From IMG/VR virus record IMGVR_UViG_3300037434_000090, positions 1-33,400 of that record: DNA of 33,400 nt, one strand, 5' to 3'. Numbering within the stretch: the first letter of the stretch is position 1; every line of letters begins with the position of its first letter. Shown here in pieces: positions 20,377-30,400 of this stretch. Made by a program: the position numbers and the translations under genes. The notes beneath the pieces were generated by a model. That model was not told the DNA's origin and did not search any database. It was given only the letters and a program-made list of their open reading frames with translations. Source of the stretch: a virus.

Positions 20377-22926
20377 ATGTCCGGCAACCGCGACGGCATC
20401 ACCAAGCTCAGCCAGGCTGAGGAGCAGCGCTTAGGCGTTCCCGGCAACACGAAGTTCTGGTCAGCCGCACCATTCGGCAGCATGAACCAGTCCGACGCGC
20501 GGACGGCGCTGGAAGACAACGAAGCCTACTGGCTCGAAAACTTCCTGCTCACCGGCAAGGGAAGTCTGCGCACCCTCTACGACAAGGGGCCGGCGCTGTA
20601 TTCCGCCACGGGCGGGAAAACCATCATCTACTTCTCGTTCTTCAACATCAACAACATGACGAACTGCGCCGTCTTCCTGTCGGACGGCACGGCCTACGAT
20701 GTCTCATTCCCGAGCGGGGTGGTCACGACCATCAGCGCCGCGGCCGGCACATTCTACGACGGCGGGCAGTTGCCGGTGTGCTGCCAGTCCGGTTCACAGT
20801 ATCTTCTAATATCCAACAATATAAGCCAGAACAATTACTGGATATGGGACGGCACTTTACTGTATTCAGCCGGCTCTCTCGGCCCCTACGTGATCGGCGA
20901 TATAACCGCCGGCGGTTCTGGTTACACCAGCGCGCCGACGGTGACGTTCTACGGCGGGGCCGGGACGGGTGCGACGGCCACCGCGACGATTCAGGACGGT
21001 TCGGTTGTCGCTTTGACGATCACCAACGCCGGCACCGGCTACAACCCGGACGATGTCGTGGAGGCCGCGTTTTCCGGTGGCGGCACTGACAACGGCGCCG
21101 TTCTGCAAGCGGTTCTGACCACATCCGGCGTTGAGGCTGCGGTCATCGATGCCGGCGGTTCCGGCTACACCAGTGCGCCGACCGTTGTTTTCTCGGCCCC
21201 TGACAGCGGCGTGACGGCGGGCGGCATCGCCGCCCTCACCATGGATGCGGTGTCCTCGATCACCGTCAATGTGCCGGGCACTGGCTACACATCCCCGCCG
21301 ACGATCACGCTGACAGGCGGCGGCGGCACGGGGGCCGCCGCATCGGCGGTGCTGGCGATCAGCGGCATCAGCGACATTCAGGTGGTGTCGGGCGGTTCCG
21401 GCTACACCAGTGCGCCGACGGTCACGATATCAGGCGGCGGCGGCACGGGTGCTCACGCGGTTGCCGTGCTCACTGGCACGGTGGTAACCACGATTACCGT
21501 CACCGCCCCCGGAGCCGGCTACAGCTCGACGCCGAGCGTTTCCATGTCGGGGGGCGGCGGCACGGGCGCTTCGGCCGTGGCGGTGCTTACCGTCGCATCG
21601 GTAACCAGCGTCAATGTGATCAATGGCGGCTCTGGGTTCACCGGCACGCCCGGCATCACCTTTGCAGGCGGCGGCGGCACGGGGGCCGCCGGCACGGCGG
21701 TTGTCATTGGCGGCGCCATTTCGTCCATCACCATGACGCAAGCCGGCAGCGGCTACACATCGCCGCCTACCGTTCAAGTGTCGGGCGGACTGAACATGGC
21801 GGCGGTCGCGTCGATCAGCATCATGCCGTTCGGTGTCAGCGGCACGTCGATCGAAACATTCCAGTCGCGTGTCTGGATCAGCAACCCGGCCGGGTTCGGC
21901 CCGATTTACAACGGCGGCGTGTTCAACGTCTCAGCGCCTTCGTCGCTCACCAACTTCGCCACCTCGGCCGGTGGCCTGCTCTACACCAGCAGCGACCGTT
22001 TCCTGCGTCAGCAATATGTTGCGGTGCATCAGCTCAACGGGTTCTTCTACACACTGGCCGATTCATCGTCGGACGTGATCTCGAATGTGCAGACCGCCGG
22101 CACGCCGACAGCCACGACGTTCAACTATCAGAACATCAATGCGCAAATAGGCTGCACGTGGCGCGACAGCGTGCAGGACTACGGGCAGTCTGTCCTGTTC
22201 GCCAACGGCAATGGCATCTGCGGCCTCTACGCCGGGACGGTCAAAAAGGTATCCAAGAAAATGGACAACCTCTTTGACAATTTCGTTGCTCCCGCGGCGG
22301 GCGGCGTCACGCCGAGTGCCGCGGTTGCCAGTCTCTACACAATTCCGGTCTACCTGCTGAACATCACCATCATAGACCCGCTTAGCGGCTCACCGCGCAC
22401 GGTGCTGATCGGATGGGACGAGGCGAACTGGCTGATCTGTTCGCAGACAAGCGAGTTTACGTTTGTTGCCACACAGGAAATATCATCGGTGATGACGGCG
22501 TGGGGCACGGACGGAACCGGGCTTTATCCGCTGTTCCAGACGCCATCGGCGGCGCTTGCGGCCACGATCGCCACGAAAATGATAGGTTCCGACAGGTCTT
22601 ATATCGTTAAGGAACCGATGACCGTTTATGTGCGGTCAACCGACAAATCGGCCGATCAGTCCGGCATCGAGCTTGCCATCACCGCCGAGGCCGAGGGCAT
22701 TGCCCAGCAGGCCGGGCTGGAGCCGCAGAATCTTCCGCATCAGGCTTATCCGCTGCCCGTTCAGCCTGCGTATGCCGCGCCGAACTACACCGCGCCGCTG
22801 TGGGGCGGGCCGATGCCGGGCGTGGCCGGAACTGCTATTGGGGTAACGATAAAGAGCTATTCAAAGGATTTTGTTCTAAGTGAAATATCCTTGTCTTACC
22901 GGGATGTAGCGAGCGTGTGGGGATGA
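20377..22926 (+). CDS. Tail nozzle/stabilisation-like protein with eight beta-repeats
   Basis: An 849-residue protein after the adaptor, the place of P22 gp10-like DNA-stabilisation or nozzle proteins. Residues 1-174 and about 485-849 form the body: FQSRVWISNPAGFGPIYNGG, then VAVHQLNGFFYTLADSSSDV, then CTWRDSVQDYGQSVLFANGN, which looks like the propeller-like tail tube family. Residues about 175-482 are an insertion of eight ~40-residue repeats (GGSGYTSAPTVTISGGGGTG). The repeats probably project as a beta-rich stalk or knob. It is unusual for so many copies to sit inside a nozzle protein. It ends through an ATGA overlap with an exported protein gene. Confidence 0.7.
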   Translation: MSGNRDGITKLSQAEEQRLGVPGNTKFWSAAPFGSMNQSDARTALEDNEAYWLENFLLTGKGSLRTLYDKGPALYSATGGKTIIYFSFFNINNMTNCAVFLSDGTAYDVSFPSGVVTTISAAAGTFYDGGQLPVCCQSGSQYLLISNNISQNNYWIWDGTLLYSAGSLGPYVIGDITAGGSGYTSAPTVTFYGGAGTGATATATIQDGSVVALTITNAGTGYNPDDVVEAAFSGGGTDNGAVLQAVLTTSGVEAAVIDAGGSGYTSAPTVVFSAPDSGVTAGGIAALTMDAVSSITVNVPGTGYTSPPTITLTGGGGTGAAASAVLAISGISDIQVVSGGSGYTSAPTVTISGGGGTGAHAVAVLTGTVVTTITVTAPGAGYSSTPSVSMSGGGGTGASAVAVLTVASVTSVNVINGGSGFTGTPGITFAGGGGTGAAGTAVVIGGAISSITMTQAGSGYTSPPTVQVSGGLNMAAVASISIMPFGVSGTSIETFQSRVWISNPAGFGPIYNGGVFNVSAPSSLTNFATSAGGLLYTSSDRFLRQQYVAVHQLNGFFYTLADSSSDVISNVQTAGTPTATTFNYQNINAQIGCTWRDSVQDYGQSVLFANGNGICGLYAGTVKKVSKKMDNLFDNFVAPAAGGVTPSAAVASLYTIPVYLLNITIIDPLSGSPRTVLIGWDEANWLICSQTSEFTFVATQEISSVMTAWGTDGTGLYPLFQTPSAALAATIATKMIGSDRSYIVKEPMTVYVRSTDKSADQSGIELAITAEAEGIAQQAGLEPQNLPHQAYPLPVQPAYAAPNYTAPLWGGPMPGVAGTAIGVTIKSYSKDFVLSEISLSYRDVASVWG
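20899..21822 (+). repeat. Eight tandem ~40-residue coding repeats
   Basis: Period about 117-126 bp. Each unit encodes (A/G)-G-(S/T)-G-Y-T-S-(A/P)-P-T-(V/I), a GGGGTGA turn and an alternating Ala/Val strand. Units 4-7 are closest to each other; unit 2 is the most diverged (NAGTGYNPDDVVEAAF). This is likely a site of repeat number change by recombination. Confidence 0.85.
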
Positions 22927-23579
22927 TCGTAATCCGGCTCCTGATTTGCCTGCTTTCCATCGCCACCTGCAAGGCGGCGTGGGGTGACACGGCATGCCCC
23001 ACCGTCTCGAACAACATCGAGAACCTGTCTGTGTCGGTTACGGGCGCCCCCTCGGCGGGGCAGGGGTTTTACGATCCGACAACCGGGGGGCTTACTTTCC
23101 AGCCGGTTGGACCTGGCAACCGCGCGCACTACTTTGTTGGCGTTCCGCGGGCGCTGGTTGTCGGCCATCAGTACATGCCGTGGGTTACTCTGCGGGCCTA
23201 TCCGGAAGCGCTTGTTCAGGAAAAGAGTAACTGCCCAATTCTGTTGCAGAATGGCAAGCCGCTGCTGACGACGGGCAACGTCCGGGTCACCGTGGCGCCG
23301 ATGGTCAAGTTCCCCTGTGCGCTGATTTCTGACCAGAAACACACGATTCTGGTGGGGATCATGAATCCGGCCTTCAACATCTATCAGGCGGTTTATGATT
23401 CCGAGACGCAGTTTCTCGATGTTCAGTACGTCAACGGCGCATCGCTGATGTTCGTTGGCGTCCCGCTCTCGCTCCTGGGCAGCTCGGCGACTATTCAGTG
23501 GAATGATCTCGCGCCGTATCAGGAAGCCCTGATGACGGAAAACACCGGCTGCCCGGTGCTTTTACAGGGGGTCTTCTGA
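22923..23579 (+). CDS. Exported protein with two KTSC-like duplicated domains
   Basis: 218 residues from ATG 22923 (ATGA overlap). Residues 1-20 (MIVIRLLICLLSIATCKAAW) form a Sec signal peptide with cleavage plausible around Ala-Trp-Gly-Asp. The mature part is duplicated: FYDPTTGGLTFQP and HYFVGVPRALV (49-79) with YPEALVQEKSNCPILLQNG (93-111), against VYDSETQFLDVQY and LMFVGVPLSLL (158-185) with YQEALMTENTGCPVLLQG (199-216). The Y-D-x-x-T/Q-x-x-L...(F/V)-G-V-P pattern resembles KTSC domains, short beta units of unknown function in phage and bacterial proteins. One Cys lies in each copy. It probably belongs to an exported tail-associated set. Confidence 0.65.
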   Translation: MIVIRLLICLLSIATCKAAWGDTACPTVSNNIENLSVSVTGAPSAGQGFYDPTTGGLTFQPVGPGNRAHYFVGVPRALVVGHQYMPWVTLRAYPEALVQEKSNCPILLQNGKPLLTTGNVRVTVAPMVKFPCALISDQKHTILVGIMNPAFNIYQAVYDSETQFLDVQYVNGASLMFVGVPLSLLGSSATIQWNDLAPYQEALMTENTGCPVLLQGVF

Positions 23580-23725
23580 TGCGCAAAGTCGTTGTGTTCC
23601 TGATCGTCGTCATGGCGGCAACCCCGGCGCTGGCGGTAATTTATTACCCCCTTCTAACGAACAACACGTTTGTCTACGCCGGGTTTGTCTTCGGCGTCAG
23701 TGCATTCGGAAGCGGGAGGTTCTGA
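23579..23725 (+). CDS. 48-residue exported or membrane-anchored peptide
   Basis: ATG 23579 overlaps the upstream TGA by one base, and the stop overlaps the next ATG by one base. The product starts KVVVFLIVVMAATPALAV, a typical signal peptide with an A-x-A cleavage site, followed by a short aromatic part (IYYPLLTNNTFVYAGFVFGV) that could be a second hydrophobic strand or helix. The mature peptide would be about 29 residues. Small exported peptides between exported virion-type proteins are uncommon. Function unknown. Confidence 0.5.
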   Translation: MRKVVVFLIVVMAATPALAVIYYPLLTNNTFVYAGFVFGVSAFGSGRF

Positions 23726-25461
23726 TGCGCGGCGCGCTCTGTGCGGTTATTCTGTTGCTATCGCCGATCGCCGCGCACGCTCAGTGCGCTCTGCCGGTGA
23801 CCGGGGGGCAGGTGTGGACCGCGGCCATGTGGAACACCTGCCTGGGTTATCTTTACACCAATGTCGGCACCGGCGGCGGGGTTTCGGGCTCCAACTTCAA
23901 TGCCACCTTCCCGACAACGGGACTGGCGATCGGCGCGACGGCCGGGGGCAACATGGTGCCCATTGGTGCTGATGCGTTCAACGATCTCAACGTCACGCTG
24001 AAAACCGCCCTGCCTGCCGGGGGCAACGTCATCGGCTCCGTCACCCAGTCCGGAGCGCCGTGGTCCGTCAACATCAGCGGGGCCGTTCCGCTGCCCAATG
24101 GCGCCGCGGTGTCCATGTATCAGGGCGGCATTTACAACCTCGTGGCCCCCGTCCTGACCAACGGGCAACAAACCGCCCTTCAGCTTGATTCGTCCGGAAA
24201 CCTCAAGGTGAACATCATTGCCGGGGGCAGTGGCGGCGGTGGCGGATCATCGTCCGCGTTCGGCGCGACTTTCCCGCTGACCGGCACCGCGATCGGCGGC
24301 TCCAACGGCGGCAACATGGTCTACATCGGCGCCGACGCCTCGCATAACCTCGATGTCAATCTCCAGACAGCGCTTCCTGTCGGGGCAAACGTCATCGGCG
24401 CGGTGACGCAGTCGGGAACCTGGATTGTCTCTCTGCCCGTGGGGGCCGCGACTTCGGCCAATCAGGCAGCCGTTCAGGGATCGGTGATGGGCGGCACGGT
24501 AGCGCTCATGTCGCAGCTCGCCGGCGCCGCCTACAATTCGTCAGCGCCCACTCTGACCAACGGCCAGCAGGCCGCGTTGCAGGTTGATGCCAGCGGCAAT
24601 CTCAAGACCAACGTGGTTGCCGGGATTACCTCAACATTCGCTACCACGTTCCCAACGTCGGGCTTTGCCATGGGCGGCTCGAACGGCGGCAACCTGGTCT
24701 ATATCGCGGCGGACGGCTCGCACAATCTGGATGTCAACTGCATCGTTGGCTGCTCGGGCGGCACGACCTCGAACGCCACATCCGGCGTGGCGACATCATC
24801 GAGCAACGGCGCCTCGGTTGTCTGGGCTTACGGCTTCAACGGCACCACCTGGGACCAGCTACAGGTGGACGCCTCGAAGTACCTCAAGGTCAACCTCGAA
24901 ACCGCGGTCCCGGCCGGCAGCAACGTCATCGGCGGGGTCACTCAGTCCGGCACGTGGAATGTAACCAACGTCAGCGGCACGATCTCCCTGCCCACGGGTG
25001 CGGCCACCGCGGCGAACCAGACAGCAGTCACCGGCACCGTTGCCGCCGGCACCGCGGCGAGCAATTCCCTGCTGGCCGGCGGCGTGTACAACTCGACACA
25101 ACCGGCGCCGACGACGGGCCAGCAGACCGCCTTGCAGGTGGATGTGCATGGCAATCTGCGCACCAATTACGGCTCGGTTACCCTGGTGGCGCTTGATGTG
25201 GCGACGGTCACCACCGGCGGCACTGCCGTCACCGCCCTGACTGCCGGGCACCGGACGGCCGGCGGCTGGATCAGTAACCCGACAACGGCCACGATCAATC
25301 TTTGCATTAACGAAATCGGCACCGCGACTGGCACAACCTCATCCGGCAGCACAACCTGCATATCGCCGGGGGTCACTTACGCGCTGGCGCCGAGCACTGG
25401 CGCGGTGTCGGTCATCTCGTCGGACTCTACCCACCCGTTTTCCGGCGAGGGCTTCCAGTGA
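23725..25461 (+). CDS. Exported fibre-like repeat protein (578 aa)
   Basis: Starts with a signal peptide (MRGALCAVILLLSPIAAHAQ, A-x-A cleavage). The mature part is three copies of a ~120-residue module: FPTTGLAIGATAGGNMVPIG, then FPLTGTAIGGSNGGNMVYIG, then FPTSGFAMGGSNGGNLVYIA, each followed by a T-A-(L/V)-P-(A/V)-G-x-N-V-I-G-x-V-T-Q-S-G strand and a NGQQTALQ(V/L)D..GNLK-type hairpin. It is Ser/Thr/Gly-rich with little charge, as in beta-rich phage fibres. Such modules are normally cytoplasmic virion parts; here the signal peptide directs export. The C terminus (about 490-578) is a different beta domain with two Cys. It is part of an operon of overlapping exported genes. Confidence 0.7.
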   Translation: MRGALCAVILLLSPIAAHAQCALPVTGGQVWTAAMWNTCLGYLYTNVGTGGGVSGSNFNATFPTTGLAIGATAGGNMVPIGADAFNDLNVTLKTALPAGGNVIGSVTQSGAPWSVNISGAVPLPNGAAVSMYQGGIYNLVAPVLTNGQQTALQLDSSGNLKVNIIAGGSGGGGGSSSAFGATFPLTGTAIGGSNGGNMVYIGADASHNLDVNLQTALPVGANVIGAVTQSGTWIVSLPVGAATSANQAAVQGSVMGGTVALMSQLAGAAYNSSAPTLTNGQQAALQVDASGNLKTNVVAGITSTFATTFPTSGFAMGGSNGGNLVYIAADGSHNLDVNCIVGCSGGTTSNATSGVATSSSNGASVVWAYGFNGTTWDQLQVDASKYLKVNLETAVPAGSNVIGGVTQSGTWNVTNVSGTISLPTGAATAANQTAVTGTVAAGTAASNSLLAGGVYNSTQPAPTTGQQTALQVDVHGNLRTNYGSVTLVALDVATVTTGGTAVTALTAGHRTAGGWISNPTTATINLCINEIGTATGTTSSGSTTCISPGVTYALAPSTGAVSVISSDSTHPFSGEGFQ

Positions 25462-27464
25462 TGAACCGCAGGCTTTCCTGGCTATTCTGCGCCCTGCTCG
25501 CGGCAGGCTTTGCGCCACGCATCGCCCTGGCGCAGCAGGCAACACAACTGCCGGCGGCCAATCTGCCGCTGTCGGGCGCCGAAACGCTTTACCTCGTGCA
25601 GAATGGCAATTCCGTCCAGACGCCCGTCTCGACAGTCCAAGGTGTCGGCGTGTTCAACAATCTGACGGCTGCCACGCTGTCGGTCACCGGCGCATCGTCG
25701 CTGGGTGTGGTCAACCTTGCCGGCAAGCTTTCGATCCCCGCCTCAACCACGGGCAGCGCTTATATCAATCTGGCGCAGGGCGTTGCGCCGTCATCGCCGG
25801 TGAACGGTGACCTCTGGACCACCTCTACGGGGCTGTTCGCGCGCATCAACGGCGCCACGGTCGGCCCGTTCGGCACCGGCGGCGGCGCCAACACGTCCAC
25901 CGCCAATAACCTCGCCTACTATTCCGCTAACGGCAACGTGGTCAGCGGCCTCGCCACGGCCAACAGCGGCGTGCTGGTCACCAGCAACGCCGGGGTGCCC
26001 TCGATCTCGACCACGCTTCCCGGCGGCCTGACCATCGGGCCGTTCATCGGCACCGTTAACAACTACGCTGCGTCGAGCAATTTGCCGACCGTTACAAGTT
26101 CAAACTCAGGCCAGCTCGGTTTTGTCAGCAACTGCCTGAACGGCAGCCAGGGCAGCGGCACGGGAACGGGCTGCCTTTACATCGTGAACAACGCCGGATC
26201 GTGGCAGGCCATGCCGCTGATCCCGACGACCCAGATCACCATTGGCGGGCAGGCTATCTATCTCGGCGGCTCCACGACCAATCAGGGCAACGGCTCGAAG
26301 CTGGCGACTGCTAACGGCGCGTTCACCAACGGCGACTGTGTGCAGATCAACAGCGGCGGCGCCTTCGTCGACAGCGGCTCGGCGTGCAGCAGCGGCGGTG
26401 GCGGCAGCGGCACGGTCACGTCCAACTCAGCCAACAGCATTACCTACTATGCGGCGTCCGGCACCACGGTCACCGGCCTGGCTGTTGTCAACAACGCCGT
26501 GCTGGTCACCAGCGGCTCGGGCGTCCCTTCGGAAGCAACAACGTTGCCGTCCGGTCTGACGCTGCCCACCGAGACGATCAGCAACCCCGCGATCACCGGC
26601 ACCGGCACCTATGTTGGCCTCACAGGTTCCGGCAAGCTGGTCACCGCCGCCAGCACCACGACGCAAGCCGGCCTCAATCTGCCGGCGGGCGCCGCGCCAA
26701 CCAGCCCGACCAATGGTGATGTGTGGACCACGACGGTTGGCGTGTATGCGCGCATCAACGGCACCACGGTTGGTCCGTTTGGCACGGCTACGGGCTCGGT
26801 CAGCAGCATTGCGACGACAAGCCCGATCAGCGGCGGCACCATTACCACCACGGGCACGATCACCTGCCCGACATGTGCGCTGACGACCAACGGCGGGTTG
26901 CTGACTGCGACCTCCCCCGCCGCGATCAGTGCCGCGGGCCTCATCACGTGCGCTACGTGCGTCACGACATCGGGCGGCGGCGCGCTGACCGCGACCGCGC
27001 CGGTGGCCGTCAGCGGTGCCGGCCTGATCACGTGCGCGAACTGCCTGACGGTTTCCGGCGGTGGCGCCTTTACCGTCAGCCTTCCACTGGTTCTTGTCGG
27101 CAGCCAGGTATCGATCGGGAATGAGAAAGGTGTTGGCACCCTGAACTGGGACAGCAACACCGTGGTTTCGGCGAACACGTACTATCTGACGCTGGCCTGG
27201 CCTTGGGGGACGGGCTCGATCGTGAGTGTGACTTACCTCACAAGCGGGACGAATTCACCGGCGTTCAACATCGCAATCCAGGTGAACGGGGCGAATGTCA
27301 CAACCTGCAACGGCATCACTGTCAGCAGCGGGACCGCCATGACGACGACATGTGGCTCGAACACCATCGTCAGCGGCAACCCGGTTTCGGTCGTCACCTC
27401 GGCGATTACCGGCTCGCCCAGCTCGGCGGCGGTGCAGGTGAATTACGTCAGGAGCGCACTGTGA
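25461..27464 (+). CDS. Exported tail-fibre-like protein with triple CxxC repeat (667 aa)
   Basis: ATG 25461 overlaps the upstream stop. Signal peptide MNRRLSWLFCALLAAGFAPR-IALAQ with A-x-A cleavage. The mature part has modules common in phage tail fibres: APSSPVNGDLWTTSTGLFAR and APTSPTNGDVWTTTVGVYAR, each followed by ING(A/T)TVGPFGT. A second type reads SGLATANSGVLVTSNAGVPS and TGLAVVNNAVLVTSGSGVPS. Three C-x-x-C motifs at residues 469/472, 497/500 and 525/528 are spaced exactly 28 residues apart (TCPTC, TCATC, TCANC). The C-terminal 120 residues form a separate beta domain. It is a putative fibre exported through the Sec system; the Cys pairs could form disulfides in the periplasm. Confidence 0.7.
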   Translation: MNRRLSWLFCALLAAGFAPRIALAQQATQLPAANLPLSGAETLYLVQNGNSVQTPVSTVQGVGVFNNLTAATLSVTGASSLGVVNLAGKLSIPASTTGSAYINLAQGVAPSSPVNGDLWTTSTGLFARINGATVGPFGTGGGANTSTANNLAYYSANGNVVSGLATANSGVLVTSNAGVPSISTTLPGGLTIGPFIGTVNNYAASSNLPTVTSSNSGQLGFVSNCLNGSQGSGTGTGCLYIVNNAGSWQAMPLIPTTQITIGGQAIYLGGSTTNQGNGSKLATANGAFTNGDCVQINSGGAFVDSGSACSSGGGGSGTVTSNSANSITYYAASGTTVTGLAVVNNAVLVTSGSGVPSEATTLPSGLTLPTETISNPAITGTGTYVGLTGSGKLVTAASTTTQAGLNLPAGAAPTSPTNGDVWTTTVGVYARINGTTVGPFGTATGSVSSIATTSPISGGTITTTGTITCPTCALTTNGGLLTATSPAAISAAGLITCATCVTTSGGGALTATAPVAVSGAGLITCANCLTVSGGGAFTVSLPLVLVGSQVSIGNEKGVGTLNWDSNTVVSANTYYLTLAWPWGTGSIVSVTYLTSGTNSPAFNIAIQVNGANVTTCNGITVSSGTAMTTTCGSNTIVSGNPVSVVTSAITGSPSSAAVQVNYVRSAL

Positions 27465-30400
27465 TCAGGCGCCTCCTCGCACTCATCTTCATTTTCATAT
27501 CGTTTCAGGCCGTTGCGTTGCCGCCTGTGCCGGCGCCGCTGACCGGCACCGTCACAACGCAAACGTGGACCTCCTTCGATCAGAGTTTTGCCGGGATCAC
27601 GCTCGCGTCCGGCAAGCCGTTTCATTTTAACGTTCTGCCGCCGGCCCAGTACAGCGGCACGACGTACAAATACCCGCTCTATATCTGGCTGCACCCGCAA
27701 GCTGAGGGCAACGCCTGGTACAACGGATCGAACACCAACGCGCTGTATGCGACGGGGTCTGGCTATGAGGCCCAGAACTACAACGCCGTTCCCTTCCTGA
27801 CAGCCTATCCGGCCTTTATCGCGGTGCCATACGCGGATCAGACAACCGACACTTCGGGGGGCGCGGTCGAGAACTGGGGCGGGTGGTGCAACAGTGGCGT
27901 CACCGGCAGCGGGACGGTTTATTCGGGCGACACCGGGCCAAACACGTTCGCCGTGCTGGCGATGATCAATTACCTCGAAACGCAATACTCGATCGACACC
28001 ACGCGCATCTACATCAACGGGTTCAGCCTCGGCGGCATCGGCGCCGAGTACTTCATGCAGCACTACAACGCCTACACCGGCGACCTCGGCCGCGTGTTCG
28101 CGGCCGGCGCATCGGAAGCTGGCGTGCTGCAAATCAACGGCTGTGGCGGCAGCACCGTCACCACGGCGCAGTCCACACAGATGAAGACCGTGCCGGTGTG
28201 GTGGTTTTCCGGCACCAATGACACCAACAGCCTCGCGTCCGAGTGGAATAATCCGATGTGGACGGCCCTGGCCGGCAACTCGTCGTACCCATCGGCAATC
28301 ACCAGCGCGTCATCAAATCAGGCCGGCACCAGCGCCATGCGTTACACGCTTTGTGCCACCTGCGGGCATCAGGACACGGATTCGTCCGGCAACCCCGTGT
28401 GGACGAACACCACAATCAACAGCTTCCTGTTCTCGCAGGCGTCCTCCGCGGGGTATTTCAGCGTCAGCAGCGGGAGCGTCAAAACGCCGGGTGGAGCAAC
28501 CTTTGTCGGGAACGGCGTTGGCTTTGGTGACGGCCAGATCGGCGCGATAACGAGCGCGTCGCAGGTAACAAACCTCTTTCCCGGAACCAAGATTGTCGAG
28601 GTTTACGCATTCTCTTACGCCGCGCCCAGCACCTATTCCGCATTCGTCAACACGATGACGCAGGCCGGCATCGTGGTCCTTTTCGGCAACGGGCAGAACT
28701 TTTTCACAGACGGCACATCGGCCGGGAACGTCGGCGGCGGCTGCGGCGACATATTCACTGGTTCGATTCTGACGACGGAATCGAACTGGTACGCCAGCAT
28801 GGCGGCGTACTACATCAACAACCCCTATGTGTGGTTCACCACCAATAACGAGCCGTCATTCGTGACGGGCACAACTTCGGACTCGTGCTCGACGCAGGGC
28901 GGCACTATCAGTTTGCCCGGCCTCGCGACGTGGGAGCAGGCGACCTATAACGCCATTCGCGGAACCGGCAACAACACGATCGTTATGCTGGAGGAACCGT
29001 CCGGCGGCGATCCTGGCACGGTCGGCGCCTATACCCAGACCGCCTATCAGACCTATGGCTTGCCAATGACGCCATCGGTGTTTTCGACCATGAAAGGCGT
29101 GGTCTGGAACCTGCACTATTATGGATTTGCCAGCGGGTACAGCACGACGCAGGCGACAGTGAACGATTTCCTCCTGGGCAGCGCTTACGACAGCCCAAGC
29201 TGCTGTTCGTCGCCAACCCAGTATCAGGCGACGGGTATTCTGGCGGCACAGACCATCCCCAGCGCTGACGGCGTGATGCCGGTTTTCATCGGCGAGTACG
29301 GCAATTCGACCAATGGCACGACGATTGATGCGAACGGGCAGAATGTCGTGACCGCTGTTGGGACGTACGCGAACGGATCGAACGCTTTCGGCTCTATCGC
29401 GTGGGTTTGGAACAGCTCTTACACATGCTGCGACAGCCTCACCGTCAACGGGACATCGGTCATGTCGCCCTACGGAACATCGGTGGCATCCCTCATCGCG
29501 GCGCCGACAATCGGCGGCGAGACAATCACTGTCGGCACGATCGCACAGCAGAAATCCAACATGTCCTTCACCGTGGGCGGGACAATCAGTGGCGTTACCA
29601 CGATCCCCACGCTGCAATACAGCGTCAACGGCGGCGCTTGGACCGCGCTCCCGAACGGATCGCCGGTCACCACAAGCAGCTTCATGTTCACCGTGCCGGG
29701 GCAGGCCACCAGCACGGCCAACACCGTTGCGGTGAGGGACGCCAACAACACCGGCATTGCCACAACATCGAATTCCTTTGCCGTGGTCACCAGCTCCAGC
29801 GGCCCGAGCGGGATAAACTCGGTCACCAACCTCATAAAATATCTGAACAGCCTGGCGGGGAATCACATCCTCTCTGGCCAGTTCACTGAAAACAACGGCT
29901 CCAGCCCGCCGAGCCCGTACGGCTATGCGTCCTTTCCGCTTATTCAGAACATCACCGGCCAGTACCCAGCCATGCTCGGCTGCGATGCGGCGCAGGGCAC
30001 GACCGTTGTCAATTACTGCGAAAGCTACGCCATTCCGTACTGGAACGCCGGCGGATTGCTCATTATGAACTTCTGGCCGAACAATCCAGCCGACAACGGC
30101 AGCGCCCTGTGGGGCTCGGATCAAAGCGTTCCGGCGGGCGGCTGGGGCGATGTCGTGCAAGCGGGCACCACGGCAAACACGAATTTCAACGCAGAGCTGA
30201 ACGCACTCGCGATGATGCTCCAGGACTATCAGAACGCCGGCATTATTCTGATGTACCGCAGCCTGATCGAGAGCAACGGAAACTGGTTTTGGTTTGGCAC
30301 GGGGAGCTGTTGCGGCGGTGGCGGCAGCGGCATAACGGCAGCGCAGAATATTGCGATATTTCAATATATGCACGATTATCTGGTCAAGACGAAGGGGCTC

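Noticed and set aside
28856-30373. Leftward 505-codon frame opposite the enzyme gene
   Set aside because: Shadow of the GH5/GH26 coding region; the rightward frame carries clear catalytic motifs.
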